This document shows positions 26,104 to 41,175 of a stretch of 64,000 nucleotides of DNA, one piece after another; the first letter of the stretch is position 1; every line of letters starts with the position of its first letter. Made by a program: the position numbers and the translations under genes. Where the stretch lies: the NCBI RefSeq assembly GCF_014652375.1, contig NZ_BMYR01000013.1:1-64000 (forward strand). Direction: 5' to 3'. The stretch comes from Alishewanella tabrizica (GTDB taxonomy: Bacteria; Pseudomonadota; Gammaproteobacteria; Enterobacterales; Alteromonadaceae). The notes beneath the pieces were generated by a model. It had not been told where the DNA came from. It searched no databases and saw only the letters and a list, made by a program, of their open reading frames with translations.

Positions 26104-27498
<1,395 letters not shown>

Positions 27499-28122
27499 TT
27501 AAAGACTGGCCAAAGCGGCTTCCGCGGCGGCGAGTAATTTACGTCGTTTAAAAATAAAGTGTAAGCGGCTGCCACCCGCCTGACGCCATAATACGGCGGC
27601 CCTAACTGCAGCCAGTAATAATGCACGTACTTTGTGCTGAACACTGCTTTGGCTAAGTAATTCAGGTTGGCCATAGATTTGGATACGGGCACCTAGGCTA
27701 CTGATGCAATCGCTGTATATATCGGCCAGTTTACCCACTATGGTATCGTCGGTAACCGTAAAATGTTGTAATTGGCGTTCAAGTTGGCTGAGTTGTTGAC
27801 CCAGTTCACTCATGTTTTTGGGGGTTTTATGTAAACGCCGTTCTAGGCCCAAAACGCCCACTAAATAACGGGTGAGCTCAACATCTTTTTTCTGTTTATC
27901 GCCTAGCTGCTCTACAATAAGCTCAAAGCCTTCACGTAAATTTGCCAGCTCGCCGCCATAGATATCTAGAGGCGTCGCTGGATTCAAATTGACGACACTG
28001 CCCAGAATAAGCTCGAGTTTTGCGTGTTGCGATTCGCTCGTGCGCGCGACGTTTTGCACTAATTTAGCGGCTTGGCATAAGGCTGCCAGCGCAATCAGTT
28101 GCGTTTGAATCGAGGTTTCCAT
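27499..28122 (-). CDS. hflD: High-frequency lysogenization protein HflD homologue
   Basis: A 207-residue, mostly helical protein of the HflD (YcfC) family. In E. coli it associates with the membrane and binds phage lambda CII; its host role is unclear. The region LILGSVVNLNPATPLDIYGG is family-typical. Its ATG directly abuts the mnmA stop codon, so translation is coupled. Assignment rests on sequence type and on the mnmA-hflD-purB order. Confidence 0.93.
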   Translation of the reverse strand: METSIQTQLIALAALCQAAKLVQNVARTSESQHAKLELILGSVVNLNPATPLDIYGGELANLREGFELIVEQLGDKQKKDVELTRYLVGVLGLERRLHKTPKNMSELGQQLSQLERQLQHFTVTDDTIVGKLADIYSDCISSLGARIQIYGQPELLSQSSVQHKVRALLLAAVRAAVLWRQAGGSRLHFIFKRRKLLAAAEAALASL

Positions 28123-29241
28123 TTAATTCAGTGCCTCATCAATAATACCACCACCCAGACACACGTCATCGAGATAAAAAACGGCTGACTGACCGGGTGT
28201 AACGGCTTTTTGGGGATGTTCGAAGGTCACCAATACTCTACCCTCTGGCTGTGGTGTCACCGTGCAGGCAATATCGGTCTGCCGATAGCGTGTTTTTACG
28301 GTTAAGTGTGTTACGTGCTGTGGGCCGATACGATCGACCCAATGCAATTGACTGGCGATCAATCCCGTTGAAAGTAGCGCGGGATGATCATGACCTTGTG
28401 CCACTAAAAGCTGATTTTTATCGAGATCTTTTGCAACCACATACCAAGGATCATCACCGCCGTCACGCAAGCCCCCAATGCCGAGGCCCTTGCGTTGCCC
28501 CAGCGTGTGGTACATTAATCCTTCGTGTCGACCAATAATTTTACCATCGTCAATACTGACAATATCACCGGGCTGTGCGGGTAAATAGTGTTGTAAAAAG
28601 TCTTTAAACTTACGCTCGCCGATAAAGCAAATACCGGTAGAGTCTTTTTTGTCGTGAGTAATTAAGCCTTGTTGCTCTGCAATAGCCCGTACTGCCGGTT
28701 TTTCTAATTCGCCCACTGGGAAGAGCGTTTGTGCAATATGGTGTTCAGCTAAGGTGTATAAAAAATAGCTTTGATCTTTATTGCTATCTAAGCCACGCAG
28801 CATTTGCCAATGGCCATCGTGATAGCGACGACGCACATAGTGTCCTGTGGCAATATAATCGGCTTGTAAGGCGTCGGCGGCAAAGTCTAAAAAGGCTTTA
28901 AATTTGATTTCTTTGTTGCACATAATGTCGGGATTTGGCGTGCGGCCGGCTTTATATTCGGCTAAGAAATACTCGAATACGTTATCCCAATATTCAGCAG
29001 CAAAATTGACTTTGTGTAATTTAATGCCAAGTTTATCGCAAACGGCTTGCGCATCAGCCATGTCTTCGGCTGCAGCACAGTATTCGTCGTTGTCATCTTC
29101 TTCCCAGTTCTTCATGAACAGGCCTTCAACCTGGTAGCCCTGTTGTAACAGTAACCACGCTGACACGGATGAATCAACGCCGCCGGACATGCCAACGATA
29201 ACTTTTTTACTACTATTATCAGACACGCTGTTGTCAGACAT
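28123..29241 (-). CDS. mnmA: tRNA-specific 2-thiouridylase MnmA
   Basis: Adds sulfur at position 2 of wobble uridine in tRNA-Lys, -Glu and -Gln, using ATP and sulfur relayed by Tus proteins. The PP-loop is [14 protein letters not shown] (about residues 16-29). The catalytic Cys pair is in [12 protein letters not shown] (Cys about 105) and [13 protein letters not shown] (Cys about 205). I chose the ATG giving [10 protein letters not shown], 371 residues; a GTG five codons upstream is the alternative. It is the central gene of the rluE-to-purB run. Confidence 0.96.
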   Translation of the reverse strand: MSDNSVSDNSSKKVIVGMSGGVDSSVSAWLLLQQGYQVEGLFMKNWEEDDNDEYCAAAEDMADAQAVCDKLGIKLHKVNFAAEYWDNVFEYFLAEYKAGRTPNPDIMCNKEIKFKAFLDFAADALQADYIATGHYVRRRYHDGHWQMLRGLDSNKDQSYFLYTLAEHHIAQTLFPVGELEKPAVRAIAEQQGLITHDKKDSTGICFIGERKFKDFLQHYLPAQPGDIVSIDDGKIIGRHEGLMYHTLGQRKGLGIGGLRDGGDDPWYVVAKDLDKNQLLVAQGHDHPALLSTGLIASQLHWVDRIGPQHVTHLTVKTRYRQTDIACTVTPQPEGRVLVTFEHPQKAVTPGQSAVFYLDDVCLGGGIIDEALN

Positions 29242-29398
29242 AATCTCGCACTTCACTTAGCCAAAAAGAAAGGCGCGAATTATAACACCAAAATGCGCAT
29301 TGAAAAACGCCAACGGCGGCTAAGTTAGCCAGTCATTATGTGACTAGCCTATGTTAGGCGCTGTGGCTATGAAGATTTGTTAGGCGATATTGTTCGCA

Positions 29399-29860
29399 TC
29401 ACAAGGTGATTAAAGGCTGGATTAACGTTAACGGCAAACGAATTTGCTGGGTATAGCACTCGATTGCATCGGTGACCAGTTTGCTGCGAACAGGAATGGG
29501 TTGAGCCAGTAATTCTGCAGCAGATAGCCAATGTAAGGCTAATATATCACTATCTTGAGGTTGATAATTAGCGGGCAGCGTGCTGGGTTCAAATAAAAAG
29601 TTGATTCGGATGTAGGTATGCTCGTTGGTCGATTTTAATTGTGAGATCCCCAGCCATGCTGTGGGTTCTAGCTGTAAGCCGGTCTCTTCGAACACTTCGC
29701 GACAAATCGCTTGTACGATGTCTTCATCCTCTTCCATGTGTCCTGCTGGTTGGTTTAATACTCTATGCCCCCCAATTTTGTCTCGCTCTTCAACAAATAA
29801 AAACCTGTCATTAAACACGACAACAGCAGCAACAGTGATGTGTAAGCGGGTACGACTCAT
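29399..29860 (-). CDS. nudJ: NUDIX hydrolase NudJ
   Basis: A 153-residue NUDIX enzyme. The box starts at Gly in GHMEEDEDIVQAICREVFEE and continues TGL, fitting G-x5-E-x7-REUxEExGU exactly. In E. coli NudJ dephosphorylates thiamine pyrophosphate precursors and nucleotides; substrate here is inferred from synteny. It lies between rluE and mnmA as in E. coli. The 157-bp gap to mnmA may hold a separate promoter. Confidence 0.9.
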   Translation of the reverse strand: MSRTRLHITVAAVVVFNDRFLFVEERDKIGGHRVLNQPAGHMEEDEDIVQAICREVFEETGLQLEPTAWLGISQLKSTNEHTYIRINFLFEPSTLPANYQPQDSDILALHWLSAAELLAQPIPVRSKLVTDAIECYTQQIRLPLTLIQPLITL

Positions 29861-29983
29861 GTAAAATCCTTTATGGGTGTGCGAAAAGCATACGCGACGA
29901 TATGAAGTATATACAGGCTCAAGTCAGCACCGGCCATTTGTAAGCACGTTGCCAACCGACAAAACATCGTTATCATATTACTA

Positions 29984-30616
29984 TCACATTGACGCATCTA
30001 AAGTAATAGTACGGCTTGCACCAGGCGCTAGATCGCCTAATTGCCAACATCCTATTTGTGCGCGAACCAAACGTAGCGTGGGAAACCCCACTGCGGCCGT
30101 CATACGCCTAACTTGGCGATTGCGCCCCTCGGAGATGGTTAAACTAAGCCAACTGGTTGGTATGGCGGCGCGAAAACGTACCGGTGGATGGCGTGGCCAA
30201 AGCGTCGGTTCTGGCATACGTTCAGCCAAGGCGGGTAACGTGAGGCCATCATTCAACACAACGCCTGCGGCTAATTGTGCTAACGCCAGATCAGTAATTA
30301 TTCCTTCAACTTGCACCCAATACGTCTTGGGGGCTTTAAAGGCTGGATCGCTAATTTTTTGTTGCGTTTTACCGCAATTAGTCAGTAACAATAATCCTTC
30401 ACTGTCACGATCCAAGCGGCCTGCCGGATACACATTGGGGATTGTGATAAAATTTGCTAGGGTAGCGCGGGGGGGCGAACTGTTGTCGGTAAACTGGCTG
30501 AGCACATCAAATGGTTTATTAAATAGCACCAACAATGGAATTTCTACCATAGTCCTATTGTTTTTTGGCAAAAAAGCCTTATGTTTTTGAAGGTCTGCTG
30601 TTTTGGTTTTTTTCAC
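29984..30616 (-). CDS. rluE: 23S rRNA pseudouridine(2457) synthase
   Basis: RsuA/RluE-family pseudouridine synthase modifying U2457 of 23S rRNA. The catalytic motif is [14 protein letters not shown] (Asp about residue 69), and [12 protein letters not shown] is the second family motif. At 210 residues it lacks the S4 domain, as RluE does. A basic N-terminal extension ([13 protein letters not shown]) is kept because RluE proteins usually have one; an internal ATG at residue 23 is the alternative. It is divergent from isocitrate dehydrogenase, as in E. coli. Confidence 0.92.
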   Translation of the reverse strand: MKKTKTADLQKHKAFLPKNNRTMVEIPLLVLFNKPFDVLSQFTDNSSPPRATLANFITIPNVYPAGRLDRDSEGLLLLTNCGKTQQKISDPAFKAPKTYWVQVEGIITDLALAQLAAGVVLNDGLTLPALAERMPEPTLWPRHPPVRFRAAIPTSWLSLTISEGRNRQVRRMTAAVGFPTLRLVRAQIGCWQLGDLAPGASRTITLDASM

Positions 30617-30709
30617 ACGGTTTCTCTAAGGTTTTCACGGCGGTGTTTGAAATTCGTGGCCTAATGCTGATGGGATATCATTCGCATAAGCATTGACCAA
30701 GCACTCGCC

Positions 30710-30738
30710 TGTTTTAATCGATACGATGCTGATATAAT
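30710..30738 (+). promoter_or_regulatory. Candidate promoter of isocitrate dehydrogenase
   Basis: A perfect -10 TATAAT (30733-30738) lies about 95 bp before the start codon. At 17-bp spacing the -35 would be TGTTTT, a weak match. Confidence 0.4.
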
Positions 30739-30740
30739 AA

Positions 30741-33060
<2,320 letters not shown>

Positions 33061-33062
<2 letters not shown>

Positions 33063-33096
33063 TCGTTTTAGCAATCGTTATAGCAATCGTTATAGC
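33061..33096. repeat. 12-bp tandem repeat, three copies
   Basis: AATCGTTTTAGC is followed by two exact copies of AATCGTTATAGC, beginning in the idh stop codon. It is a short local duplication in the 3' untranslated region. Confidence 0.75.
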
Positions 33097-33135
33097 GCCT
33101 GTGTCATGTTTACTCTTGGCACAGACCATTTAAAA

Positions 33136-33172
33136 CAATAAGGCGCTAATGAAATGTTAGCGCCTTATTTTT
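33136..33172. terminator. Terminator between idh and cspD
   Basis: A 13-bp stem AATAAGGCGCTAA/TTAGCGCCTTATT with a seven-base loop and T-run on the plus strand. The idh and cspD genes converge here, and the stem may serve both. Confidence 0.88.
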
Positions 33173-33210
33173 TAAGCTAAATGCCGCTTAAGTATGTGCA
33201 GCGTGGTGTC

Positions 33211-33423
33211 TTATTCTTCACCAGGCAGTTTAATATTCACCGCGTGTAAGCCTTTTGGGCCTTCTGACAAATCAAAAACCACATCCTGACCTGCCTTAAG
33301 CGTGCGGTAGCCGTCCATGCTGATGGTTGAATAATGGGCGAAGATATCTTCATCGCGACCATCTTCCCGGATAAACCCAAATCCTTTTGCATTATTGAAC
33401 CATTTTACTTTACCGGTAGCCAT
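33211..33423 (-). CDS. cspD: Cold-shock domain protein CspD
   Basis: A 70-residue cold-shock domain. RNA-binding motifs are KGFGFI and DIFAHY. In E. coli CspD binds single-stranded DNA and inhibits replication in stationary phase. I chose the ATG giving MATGKVKWFNN because it matches the family; the frame is open 18 codons upstream. It lies divergent from clpS-clpA, the conserved cspD/clpS arrangement, which favours CspD over other Csp paralogues. Confidence 0.92.
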   Translation of the reverse strand: MATGKVKWFNNAKGFGFIREDGRDEDIFAHYSTISMDGYRTLKAGQDVVFDLSEGPKGLHAVNIKLPGEE

Positions 33424-33620
33424 ACTACTTACTTCCTTCTCTAAGTTAGCTATATTCTGTATGCTAGTGATGTACACTCATGGGAGTTGCATACTCCACT
33501 ATCTAATGTAGATAATTTGTACAGACAGTCAAGGTGTTTGCTGAAATTAAGCTGAATACTTTATTAAATTTTAATTAAAGCGCCTTTGCTGGATGGCGCA
33601 TGCATGGCTATAGTTGATAT

Positions 33621-33941
33621 ATGAGCGGTTTTAACAATCCAAACGTACATAATGATGATCTTGCAGAACTGACGCGGCAGCGCTTGGCGCCGCCGCCCAT
33701 GTATAAGGTGATTTTGCATAATGACGATTTCACGCCAATGGATTTTGTAATCGACGTGTTAGCGCGGTTTTTTAATATGCAATATGAACGGGCAACTGAA
33801 ATAATGTTAAAAGTACATTATGAAGGAAGCGCAGTGTGTGGCGTTTATACAGCAGAAATTGCTGAAACCAAGGTACAGCAGGTAAGCCAGTATGCGAAAG
33901 AGCATCAGCATCCTCTGCTTTGTACAATGGAGCGCGCTTAA
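33621..33941 (+). CDS. clpS: ClpA adaptor ClpS (N-recognin)
   Basis: A 106-residue adaptor that binds primary N-degrons (Leu, Phe, Tyr, Trp) and delivers them to ClpAP. An unstructured N-terminus is followed by the core [20 protein letters not shown], with the NDDxTPM residues that shape the N-degron pocket. [13 protein letters not shown] follows near the C-terminus. It lies 64 bp before clpA. The transferases that make its substrates (aat, bpt) are about 3 kb downstream. Confidence 0.97.
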   Translation: MSGFNNPNVHNDDLAELTRQRLAPPPMYKVILHNDDFTPMDFVIDVLARFFNMQYERATEIMLKVHYEGSAVCGVYTAEIAETKVQQVSQYAKEHQHPLLCTMERA

Positions 33942-34005
33942 GCAAGCCAACAAAAACCAACGACTGTTGGGGTAGTAACTAACTCAGGTGGATTAGGAGT
34001 AGTAT

Positions 34006-36270
34006 ATGTTAAATAAAGATCTTGAGTTAACTCTGAATATGGCATTCAGATTTGCGCGTGACCGTCGGCATGAGTTTATGACCGTAGAGCACCTGCTGTT
34101 AGCCTTGTTAGATAATCCTGCTGCCAGTGCAGCGTTAAAATCGTGTGGCGCGAACATTGATAAGCTGCGCCAAGAGCTCAGTAGTTTTATCGACTCCACC
34201 ACGCCTGTGTTGCCGGAAGGCGATGTAGAGCGTGATACTCAGCCTACATTGGGTTTTCAGCGTGTGTTGCAACGTGCCGTATTTCATGTGCAATCATCAG
34301 GCAAAGCCGAAGTGAATGGCGCAAATGTGCTGGTAGCCATTTTCTCTGAACAAGAGTCCCAAGCCGTCTATTTACTCAAAAAAGTCGATATTACCCGCTT
34401 AGATGTGGTGAATTATATTTCGCACGGTATTACCAAAACTGAAAAATCAGAGCAACACGATGAACCGTCACAGGAAGAAAGTTCGGAAGGTGGTCAGGAA
34501 GAACATCGCTATTTAGAAACCTTTACGGCTAATTTAAATGTGCTTGCAAAAAATGGCCAAATCGATCCTCTGATTGGTCGTGATGCCGAAGTTGAGCGAG
34601 CGGTTCAAGTATTGTGTCGTCGTAAAAAGAATAATCCGTTATTAGTCGGGGAAGCTGGCGTTGGTAAAACGGCAATAGCGGAAGGCTTAGCATGGCGTAT
34701 CGTGCAGCAACAAGTGCCTGAAGTGATTGCGGATGCGACTATTTATTCGCTAGATATGGGCGCCTTGCTCGCGGGCACGAAATATCGTGGTGATTTTGAA
34801 AAGCGCTTAAAGTCACTTTTAAAAGAAGTTGAAAACGAAAAAAACGCCATCTTATTTATTGATGAAATTCACACCGTGATTGGCGCGGGAGCGGCATCGG
34901 GTGGGGTGATGGATGCGTCTAATTTAATTAAACCGCTGTTATCAAGTGGTCGCTTACGGTGTATGGGATCAACCACTTACCAAGAGTTTAAATCTATTTT
35001 TGAAAAAGATACCGCCTTGGTGCGCCGCTTTCAGAAAATTGATGTGTTAGAACCTAGCGTTGAAGATACTACACGTATTTTATTGGGGCTAAAAGAACGC
35101 TATGAGCAGCACCATAATGTGAAATACACCCAAAAAGCCCTTCGTGCTGCCGCGGAATTGTCAGCAAAATATATCAACGAGCGGCATTTGCCCGATAAAG
35201 CCATTGATGTAATTGACGAAGCGGGGGCATCACAGCGGTTATTACCCTTATCTAAACGCAAAAAAACCATTAATGTACCGGAAATTGAACAAGTGATTGC
35301 GCGGATGGCGCGGATCCCTGAAAAATCCGTGTCGGCTTCTGATAAAGATGTGTTAGCCAATTTAGATCGTAATCTTAAGCTGGTGGTATTTGGCCAAAAT
35401 GAGCCGATTGATGTGTTAACCTCTGCGATAAGATTGTCGCGTTCAGGTTTAGGCAATGAAGAAAAACCCATCGGTAATTTCCTATTTGCAGGTCCCACGG
35501 GGGTAGGCAAAACCGAAGTGACCAAGCAATTGGCTAAAGTGATGGGCGTTGAATTACTGCGTTTTGATATGTCCGAGTATATGGAGCGTCATGCGGTTAG
35601 CCGTTTGATTGGTGCGCCGCCAGGGTATGTTGGTTTTGAACAAGGCGGCATGTTAACCGATGCCGTCTCAAAACATCCTTATTCGGTTGTATTGCTCGAC
35701 GAAATTGAGAAGGCGCATTCTGATATCTACAATATTTTATTGCAGGTTATGGATCACGGCACGTTAACGGATAACAATGGCCGCAAGATCGATTTTAGAA
35801 ATGTGGTTTTGGTGATGACAACCAATGCCGGTGTGCAGGAAACCATTCGTAAATCAATTGGCTTTAAGCAACAGGATCATAGCCATGATGCGCTAGCCGA
35901 AATTAATAAAACCTTTAGTCCGGAGTTTCGTAACCGCCTAGATGGGATTATTTGGTTTAAACATTTAGATCAGGACATTATTCTGCAAATTGTTGACAAG
36001 TTTATTTGTGATTTACAAGTGCAATTGGATAAGAAGCAAGTCTCACTGGAGTTGACGGCCGATGCCAGACAATGGCTCGCAGAGAAAGGCTATGATCATG
36101 CAATGGGTGCGCGGCCAATGGCGCGTGTGATCCAAGAGCATTTGAAAAAGCCACTCGCCAATGAAATATTGTTTGGTGCCTTAATGGCCGGTGGGGAAGT
36201 CAAAGTTAGCCTTAAAGATCAGCTATTACACTTTGAATATCAATCGGCTAAGGCGTTAGCTAATGCGTAA
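34006..36270 (+). CDS. clpA: ATP-dependent Clp protease ATPase subunit ClpA
   Basis: Unfoldase of the ClpAP protease. At 754 residues it has a Clp-N repeat domain (1-145), an acidic Glu/Ser-rich linker (about 145-170), a first AAA+ module (Walker A GEAGVGKT, about 218), and a second AAA+ module (GPTGVGKT, about 498; Walker [12 protein letters not shown]). It lacks the long coiled-coil middle domain of ClpB. The clpP-binding loop should lie near [13 protein letters not shown] precedes the ATG. clpP is not in the window. Confidence 0.97.
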   Translation: MLNKDLELTLNMAFRFARDRRHEFMTVEHLLLALLDNPAASAALKSCGANIDKLRQELSSFIDSTTPVLPEGDVERDTQPTLGFQRVLQRAVFHVQSSGKAEVNGANVLVAIFSEQESQAVYLLKKVDITRLDVVNYISHGITKTEKSEQHDEPSQEESSEGGQEEHRYLETFTANLNVLAKNGQIDPLIGRDAEVERAVQVLCRRKKNNPLLVGEAGVGKTAIAEGLAWRIVQQQVPEVIADATIYSLDMGALLAGTKYRGDFEKRLKSLLKEVENEKNAILFIDEIHTVIGAGAASGGVMDASNLIKPLLSSGRLRCMGSTTYQEFKSIFEKDTALVRRFQKIDVLEPSVEDTTRILLGLKERYEQHHNVKYTQKALRAAAELSAKYINERHLPDKAIDVIDEAGASQRLLPLSKRKKTINVPEIEQVIARMARIPEKSVSASDKDVLANLDRNLKLVVFGQNEPIDVLTSAIRLSRSGLGNEEKPIGNFLFAGPTGVGKTEVTKQLAKVMGVELLRFDMSEYMERHAVSRLIGAPPGYVGFEQGGMLTDAVSKHPYSVVLLDEIEKAHSDIYNILLQVMDHGTLTDNNGRKIDFRNVVLVMTTNAGVQETIRKSIGFKQQDHSHDALAEINKTFSPEFRNRLDGIIWFKHLDQDIILQIVDKFICDLQVQLDKKQVSLELTADARQWLAEKGYDHAMGARPMARVIQEHLKKPLANEILFGALMAGGEVKVSLKDQLLHFEYQSAKALANA

Positions 36271-36317
36271 GTTAACTAATACGTATTTGTGTTAAAGAGT
36301 AGGCAAGATAAACGCAA

Positions 36318-36339
36318 AAACCCGGCTATGGCCGGGTTT
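36318..36339. terminator. Terminator between clpA and infA
   Basis: A 9-bp stem AAACCCGGC/GCCGGGTTT with loop TATG. On the minus strand it is followed by a T5 run, suiting infA; on the plus strand it follows clpA by about 47 bp with a shorter T-run. Confidence 0.82.
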
Positions 36340-36376
36340 ATCTGTTAGCGCAGTAAACCACGCTAACGGTGTAGAC

Positions 36377-36595
<219 letters not shown>

Positions 36596-36689
36596 TCAGC
36601 GTACTCGCCTCTATAAAATTGGGTGCCTTCGGAAAAACAGCGCAGATTGTGCCGAAATACGGCCAATAAGTAAAGCAGCAAGCGCTTTT

Positions 36690-37412
36690 TTAAGCAAATG
36701 AGTGCCAATATCCATCAAAAAAACGCTGATGCGGCCGAAATTCGGTTTTGTAGGCCATTTTTCGACAGCCATCGACCTGGTAACCGAGGTAAACAAATTG
36801 CCTTGCAGATGCTTTTGCCTCGGCCAGTAAATACAGTACCGCCAGTTTACCTGGTGAAAATGCCACCGCTTCAGGTGCAAAAAAACTGTACACCGCTGAG
36901 TAACTGTTGGTTAAGGCGTCAATAATGCTTACCGCCATTAATTGCTGTTGTTGATACACGGTAAGCAGTTTTATGGGTTGCCATTGAGAGCTCAGCAGTG
37001 AATCAAGCTGTTCAGGAGTGGCGGGGTACATACTGCCATCGGCATGCTTAAAGGCAATATAACGCTCAAATAGGGCAAAGAGTGACTGATACGCTTCGGG
37101 TGTAAGGTTGTTGTCCTGTAGACGATAATGCCAGTTAGCCCGTTCGGCTTTAGCCAAGATCCGCCGCTGTGCGCGAGAGGGCTCAAAGGTATTTACCGGA
37201 ATGCGTAACGATTGACAGGCTTGGCATTGCGCACAATGCGGTCGATATAATTGGTTGCCACTGCGTCGAAAATTGTGTGCGACCAATTGCTCATAAAGCT
37301 GATGATCGTGTGGGATAGGTGACATTAATACGGCTAGCTGCTCTTGTGCCGTAGGTAAATAGCTACAGGTTGCAGGCGGAGTTAACCCAAATTGCAGCGG
37401 TGTGCTGGACAT
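36690..37412 (-). CDS. bpt: Aspartate/glutamate leucyltransferase (Bpt)
   Basis: Transfers Leu from Leu-tRNA to N-terminal Asp or Glu, creating a ClpS-recognised degron; homologous to eukaryotic ATE arginyltransferases. At 240 residues it is the bacterial length. The N-terminal Cys-rich part has RPHCAQCQACQSLRIP (about residues 58-73), and YLGYQVDGCRKMAYKTEFRP lies near the C-terminus. Its ATG overlaps the aat stop by one base (TAATG), so the two transferases are translationally coupled. The alternative reading is an arginyl specificity, which bacteria rarely show. Confidence 0.93.
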   Translation of the reverse strand: MSSTPLQFGLTPPATCSYLPTAQEQLAVLMSPIPHDHQLYEQLVAHNFRRSGNQLYRPHCAQCQACQSLRIPVNTFEPSRAQRRILAKAERANWHYRLQDNNLTPEAYQSLFALFERYIAFKHADGSMYPATPEQLDSLLSSQWQPIKLLTVYQQQQLMAVSIIDALTNSYSAVYSFFAPEAVAFSPGKLAVLYLLAEAKASARQFVYLGYQVDGCRKMAYKTEFRPHQRFFDGYWHSFA

Positions 37413-38140
37413 TAGAGCGGCGTCCGCGCGGGTTGTAACAACAGTGTTTTTGGTGACCAGTGCCCGTTGGGTGCGGGTTGTGTCTGCAAGCGCTTTAATA
37501 ACGTGAGATAATCAGATCGGGGTAGCGGGGTGGCACCGAGTTGTAACAAAAATCGATTTGGTAATTGGCAATCTATCCAGCCTTCCGCATACTGTTGTAA
37601 ATGCTGTTGCAACGCAATTAAGGCAAACTTAGCACCGTTATCAATTCGATTGAACATCGATTCCCCACAAAACAATTGTCCAAGTTGCACGCCATATAAC
37701 CCGGCGACAACGGTATCATGCTGCCAAATTTCAATGCTATGCGCTACACCTAACTGGTGCAAGGTTAAATAGGCCTGTTGCATCGGAGGTAAAATCCAGG
37801 TTTGCGCTTGGCTGGGTCTGGGGGCGGCACAATGCTGCATGACTTCGGCAAACCGTTGATTAAGCGTGATCCGGTACTCGCCTTTTTGCCATTGTTTACG
37901 TAAGGTTCTATTTAACAAGAGCGTATCGGGCGGAAACACTGCGCGGATTGATGGGCTCCACCATAAGAGGGGATCGCCCTCAGAAAACCACGGGAAAATA
38001 CCAGATTGGTAAGCGAGTGTTAATCGTTCAGGAGATAAGTCACCGCCCATAGCCAGTAAACCATCAGGTTCTGCTAAAGCGCGGCTTACTGGAGGAAAAC
38101 TGAGCTGCTCAACGAGCAGCTCGGGTAAGTAAATAGGCAT
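37412..38140 (-). CDS. aat: Leucyl/phenylalanyl-tRNA--protein transferase
   Basis: Adds Leu or Phe to N-terminal Arg or Lys, producing primary N-degrons. It has 242 residues with the signatures PDGLLAMGGDLSPERLTLAY, GIFPWFSEGDPLLWWSPSIR and GVQLGQLFCGESMF. It lies 8 bp after trxB and is coupled to bpt. Together with clpS and clpA nearby, the window encodes the whole bacterial N-degron route except ClpP. Confidence 0.97.
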   Translation of the reverse strand: MPIYLPELLVEQLSFPPVSRALAEPDGLLAMGGDLSPERLTLAYQSGIFPWFSEGDPLLWWSPSIRAVFPPDTLLLNRTLRKQWQKGEYRITLNQRFAEVMQHCAAPRPSQAQTWILPPMQQAYLTLHQLGVAHSIEIWQHDTVVAGLYGVQLGQLFCGESMFNRIDNGAKFALIALQQHLQQYAEGWIDCQLPNRFLLQLGATPLPRSDYLTLLKRLQTQPAPNGHWSPKTLLLQPARTPL

Positions 38141-38148
38141 TGCTGCGA

Positions 38149-39120
<972 letters not shown>

Positions 39121-39383
39121 TTAAAAGGCAAAAAATAAGTTAGTTTAGCTGCCTGCTAAGTAGGCATCGCGGTATTTGCAATAAATAGCGTTACCGCAAG
39201 TATTAAACCAATGGTATAGGGCAGATTCTACGGAAAGCCCGATTAAAGCGAAAGCCTAATGCAAGGATATGCGGGCGTTTTGCTGTAAATAAAGCCGCAC
39301 AGTGATTAATTTTTACCAGTATGAGTATGTTGTTGAGTGAAAGCTGGTAAGATCAGTGGCCAAGCCGTTTTTAGTAAGCCATT

Positions 39384-40025
39384 ATGAGTCATTACAGCCG
39401 TTTAGAAGAGCATTTACACAGTGTCAGCCATGGCATTGGCGCGATCTTGGCCATAATAGGAAGTTATCTGCTGTTTAGTCACACCCTAAAGGGGGACGGT
39501 TGGCAGCAAACGGCGGCGCTGTTATATGGTTTTTCGCTTATCTTGTTATATAGCAGTTCGAGCCTCTACCATTTTTTTCAGAATCCACAGCTTAAATTTC
39601 GGCTTAGGCAATTAGATCACGCCGCTATTTTTATCCTTATTGCGGGTACATACAGCCCTTTTACACTGGTAAGTTTACGTGGGCATTGGGGCTTAGCGCT
39701 ATTTACAGTCGTTTGGGTAATTGCTATTGCAGGCGTATTGTTGGAATGTTTAAGTGGAATGAAATACAAAAAATTATCGTTAGGCTTATATTTAGGCTTA
39801 GGTTGGATAGTGGTGGTCGCGATTAAACCGATGTTAGAGCAGTTAGCGCCCGGTGCATTATGGTTACTCTTAGCTGGGGGACTAAGCTACTCATTCGGTG
39901 TCATCTTTTATGTATGGAAAAGCCTGTATATGCACCATCTTATTTGGCATATATTTGTTCTTGGCGGCAGTGTTTTACATTTTTTAGCAGTGTATTGGTA
40001 TGTATTGCCCGCTGTAGTAGAGTGA
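39384..40025 (+). CDS. Hemolysin III family membrane protein (TrhA/YqfA-like)
   Basis: A 213-residue protein with seven predicted membrane helices of the PAQR/hemolysin III family. Conserved His residues lie in LHSVSHGIGA (helix 1), SSLYHFF (helix 2) and the helix-7 region HHLIWHIFVLGGSVLHF, with Asp in RQLDHAAIFILIAGTYSPF. E. coli TrhA is linked to membrane-energy homeostasis; despite the name, hemolytic activity is not expected. It is a single-gene unit. Confidence 0.92.
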   Translation: MSHYSRLEEHLHSVSHGIGAILAIIGSYLLFSHTLKGDGWQQTAALLYGFSLILLYSSSSLYHFFQNPQLKFRLRQLDHAAIFILIAGTYSPFTLVSLRGHWGLALFTVVWVIAIAGVLLECLSGMKYKKLSLGLYLGLGWIVVVAIKPMLEQLAPGALWLLLAGGLSYSFGVIFYVWKSLYMHHLIWHIFVLGGSVLHFLAVYWYVLPAVVE

Positions 40026-40158
40026 TCAACGATATTAAGGGGGGATACCTCGCGCAGTTATTGTCACCCCTAATCCTCTTCATACAGACGCCTGACCGCT
40101 CAAAATCGCAGCGAGCCTTATTGGTATTTAAACGACGGTATCTGCATAAAATCCGTAT

Positions 40159-40938
40159 TTAAAAAAACCGCGACCAGGCCAAAAAAGCCGACACACCCGT
40201 ATCACGATCCGTTAATGGGCTATCACTAATACTCTTGTCGTACCAATGATGCTCTACCCCTAACCGCGTCATCCCGCCAAAAAAGATTGGGGTACTAAAC
40301 GCGAGCCCTAGATGATAATTAAACGCTGATCCTGCCTCATAAAATGCACGATTAGCCGTGACTTCGTTTTGGCGAACACCATAATAATAATCAACGAGAT
40401 TGCTGGTGGCATAACTAATGCCCGCTTCTGGACTGATCTGCAACGGACCAGAGCGGAGGGTGTAAGACAGTTTTAGTTTAGATTCTTGCCCATTTGAATT
40501 ATTAAGCGCATCGGCAAGTGTTTCAGCCTCAAGCGTCCATTGATCGCGTTGAAATTGAATACTTACGCCTGCATCAAGTGAGTTTTTACGTTTAGCCATC
40601 CCAGCAAAAACATCGCTATCACTATCATCAAAACCCGCAAAACGGGGCGCTAGCTTGGCATTAATACGTATGTCTCCAAGCACCGTATCAGTCCATTTAG
40701 CGAGTTCATAGGTGACAAAAGGCCCATACACAGAGAGCTTTTCGCCGCGATAACCGATTAATGGCAGTGGAATAACCCGACGTTTGTACCCTTGATAAAT
40801 TTCTTGATTAATCCCGACCCCCACACCGTACAAAAATCCTTGCGGAGCGGTTGGTGCGTTTTGTTGTGCAGAAACCGCACCACTTAACAGCAACGAAGCA
40901 ATCAGGGTAAGGGCGAATGGCGTGCGAATAGTGAGCAT
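40159..40938 (-). CDS. MipA/OmpV family outer-membrane protein
   Basis: A 259-residue protein with a signal peptide (about 1-25, ending GAVSAQQ) and alternating beta-strand sequence ending in a C-terminal aromatic (WSRFF), as outer-membrane barrels do. GFLYGVGVGINQEIYQGYKRR and PLPLIGYRGEKLSVYGP are typical of MipA/OmpV proteins. These act as scaffolds for murein enzymes (MipA) or as surface porin-like proteins. I chose the ATG giving MLTIRTPFAL because it leaves a clean signal peptide; the frame is open ten codons upstream. An FNR-like site lies about 100 bp before the start. Confidence 0.88.
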   Translation of the reverse strand: MLTIRTPFALTLIASLLLSGAVSAQQNAPTAPQGFLYGVGVGINQEIYQGYKRRVIPLPLIGYRGEKLSVYGPFVTYELAKWTDTVLGDIRINAKLAPRFAGFDDSDSDVFAGMAKRKNSLDAGVSIQFQRDQWTLEAETLADALNNSNGQESKLKLSYTLRSGPLQISPEAGISYATSNLVDYYYGVRQNEVTANRAFYEAGSAFNYHLGLAFSTPIFFGGMTRLGVEHHWYDKSISDSPLTDRDTGVSAFLAWSRFF

Positions 40939-41040
40939 AAACCAACCTCTAAAATATGTCGTTCGCATTGGCGCGAACCGCTTTAACAGTAAGCATTATG
41001 TTTAATAAATAATTATCACTCTTAACTTACTTTTATCACA

Positions 41041-41054
41041 CTGATTACGATCAA
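41041..41054. promoter_or_regulatory. FNR-like site between mipA-type gene and glycosyltransferase
   Basis: CTGAT-TACG-ATCAA matches the FNR consensus TTGAT-N4-ATCAA at nine of ten positions. It lies 103 bp before the mipA-type start and 122 bp before the glycosyltransferase start, so it could act on either. Confidence 0.5.
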
Positions 41055-41111
41055 TCTAGAGAGTTTTTTTTGTGTGTAATTGTGTACGCAAGTTCCTGCT
41101 TTTTCGTCATT

Positions 41112-41132
41112 AAAACGCTAAAATAGCGTTTT
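41112..41132. repeat. 8-bp hairpin upstream of the glycosyltransferase
   Basis: AAAACGCT/AGCGTTTT with loop AAAAT lies in the likely leader, about 45 bp before the start codon. It could be an attenuator-like structure or an operator. Confidence 0.4.
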
Positions 41133-41175
41133 GAGTATCCTTTGCCTTAAGGATGATTTTATAAGCGAGCACGTG

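Noticed and set aside
29877..30590. Long plus-strand open frame (237 codons) antisense to rluE
   Set aside because: It is the complement of a confidently assigned gene, is Arg/Ser/Asn-rich in the manner of shadow frames, and has no domain signature.
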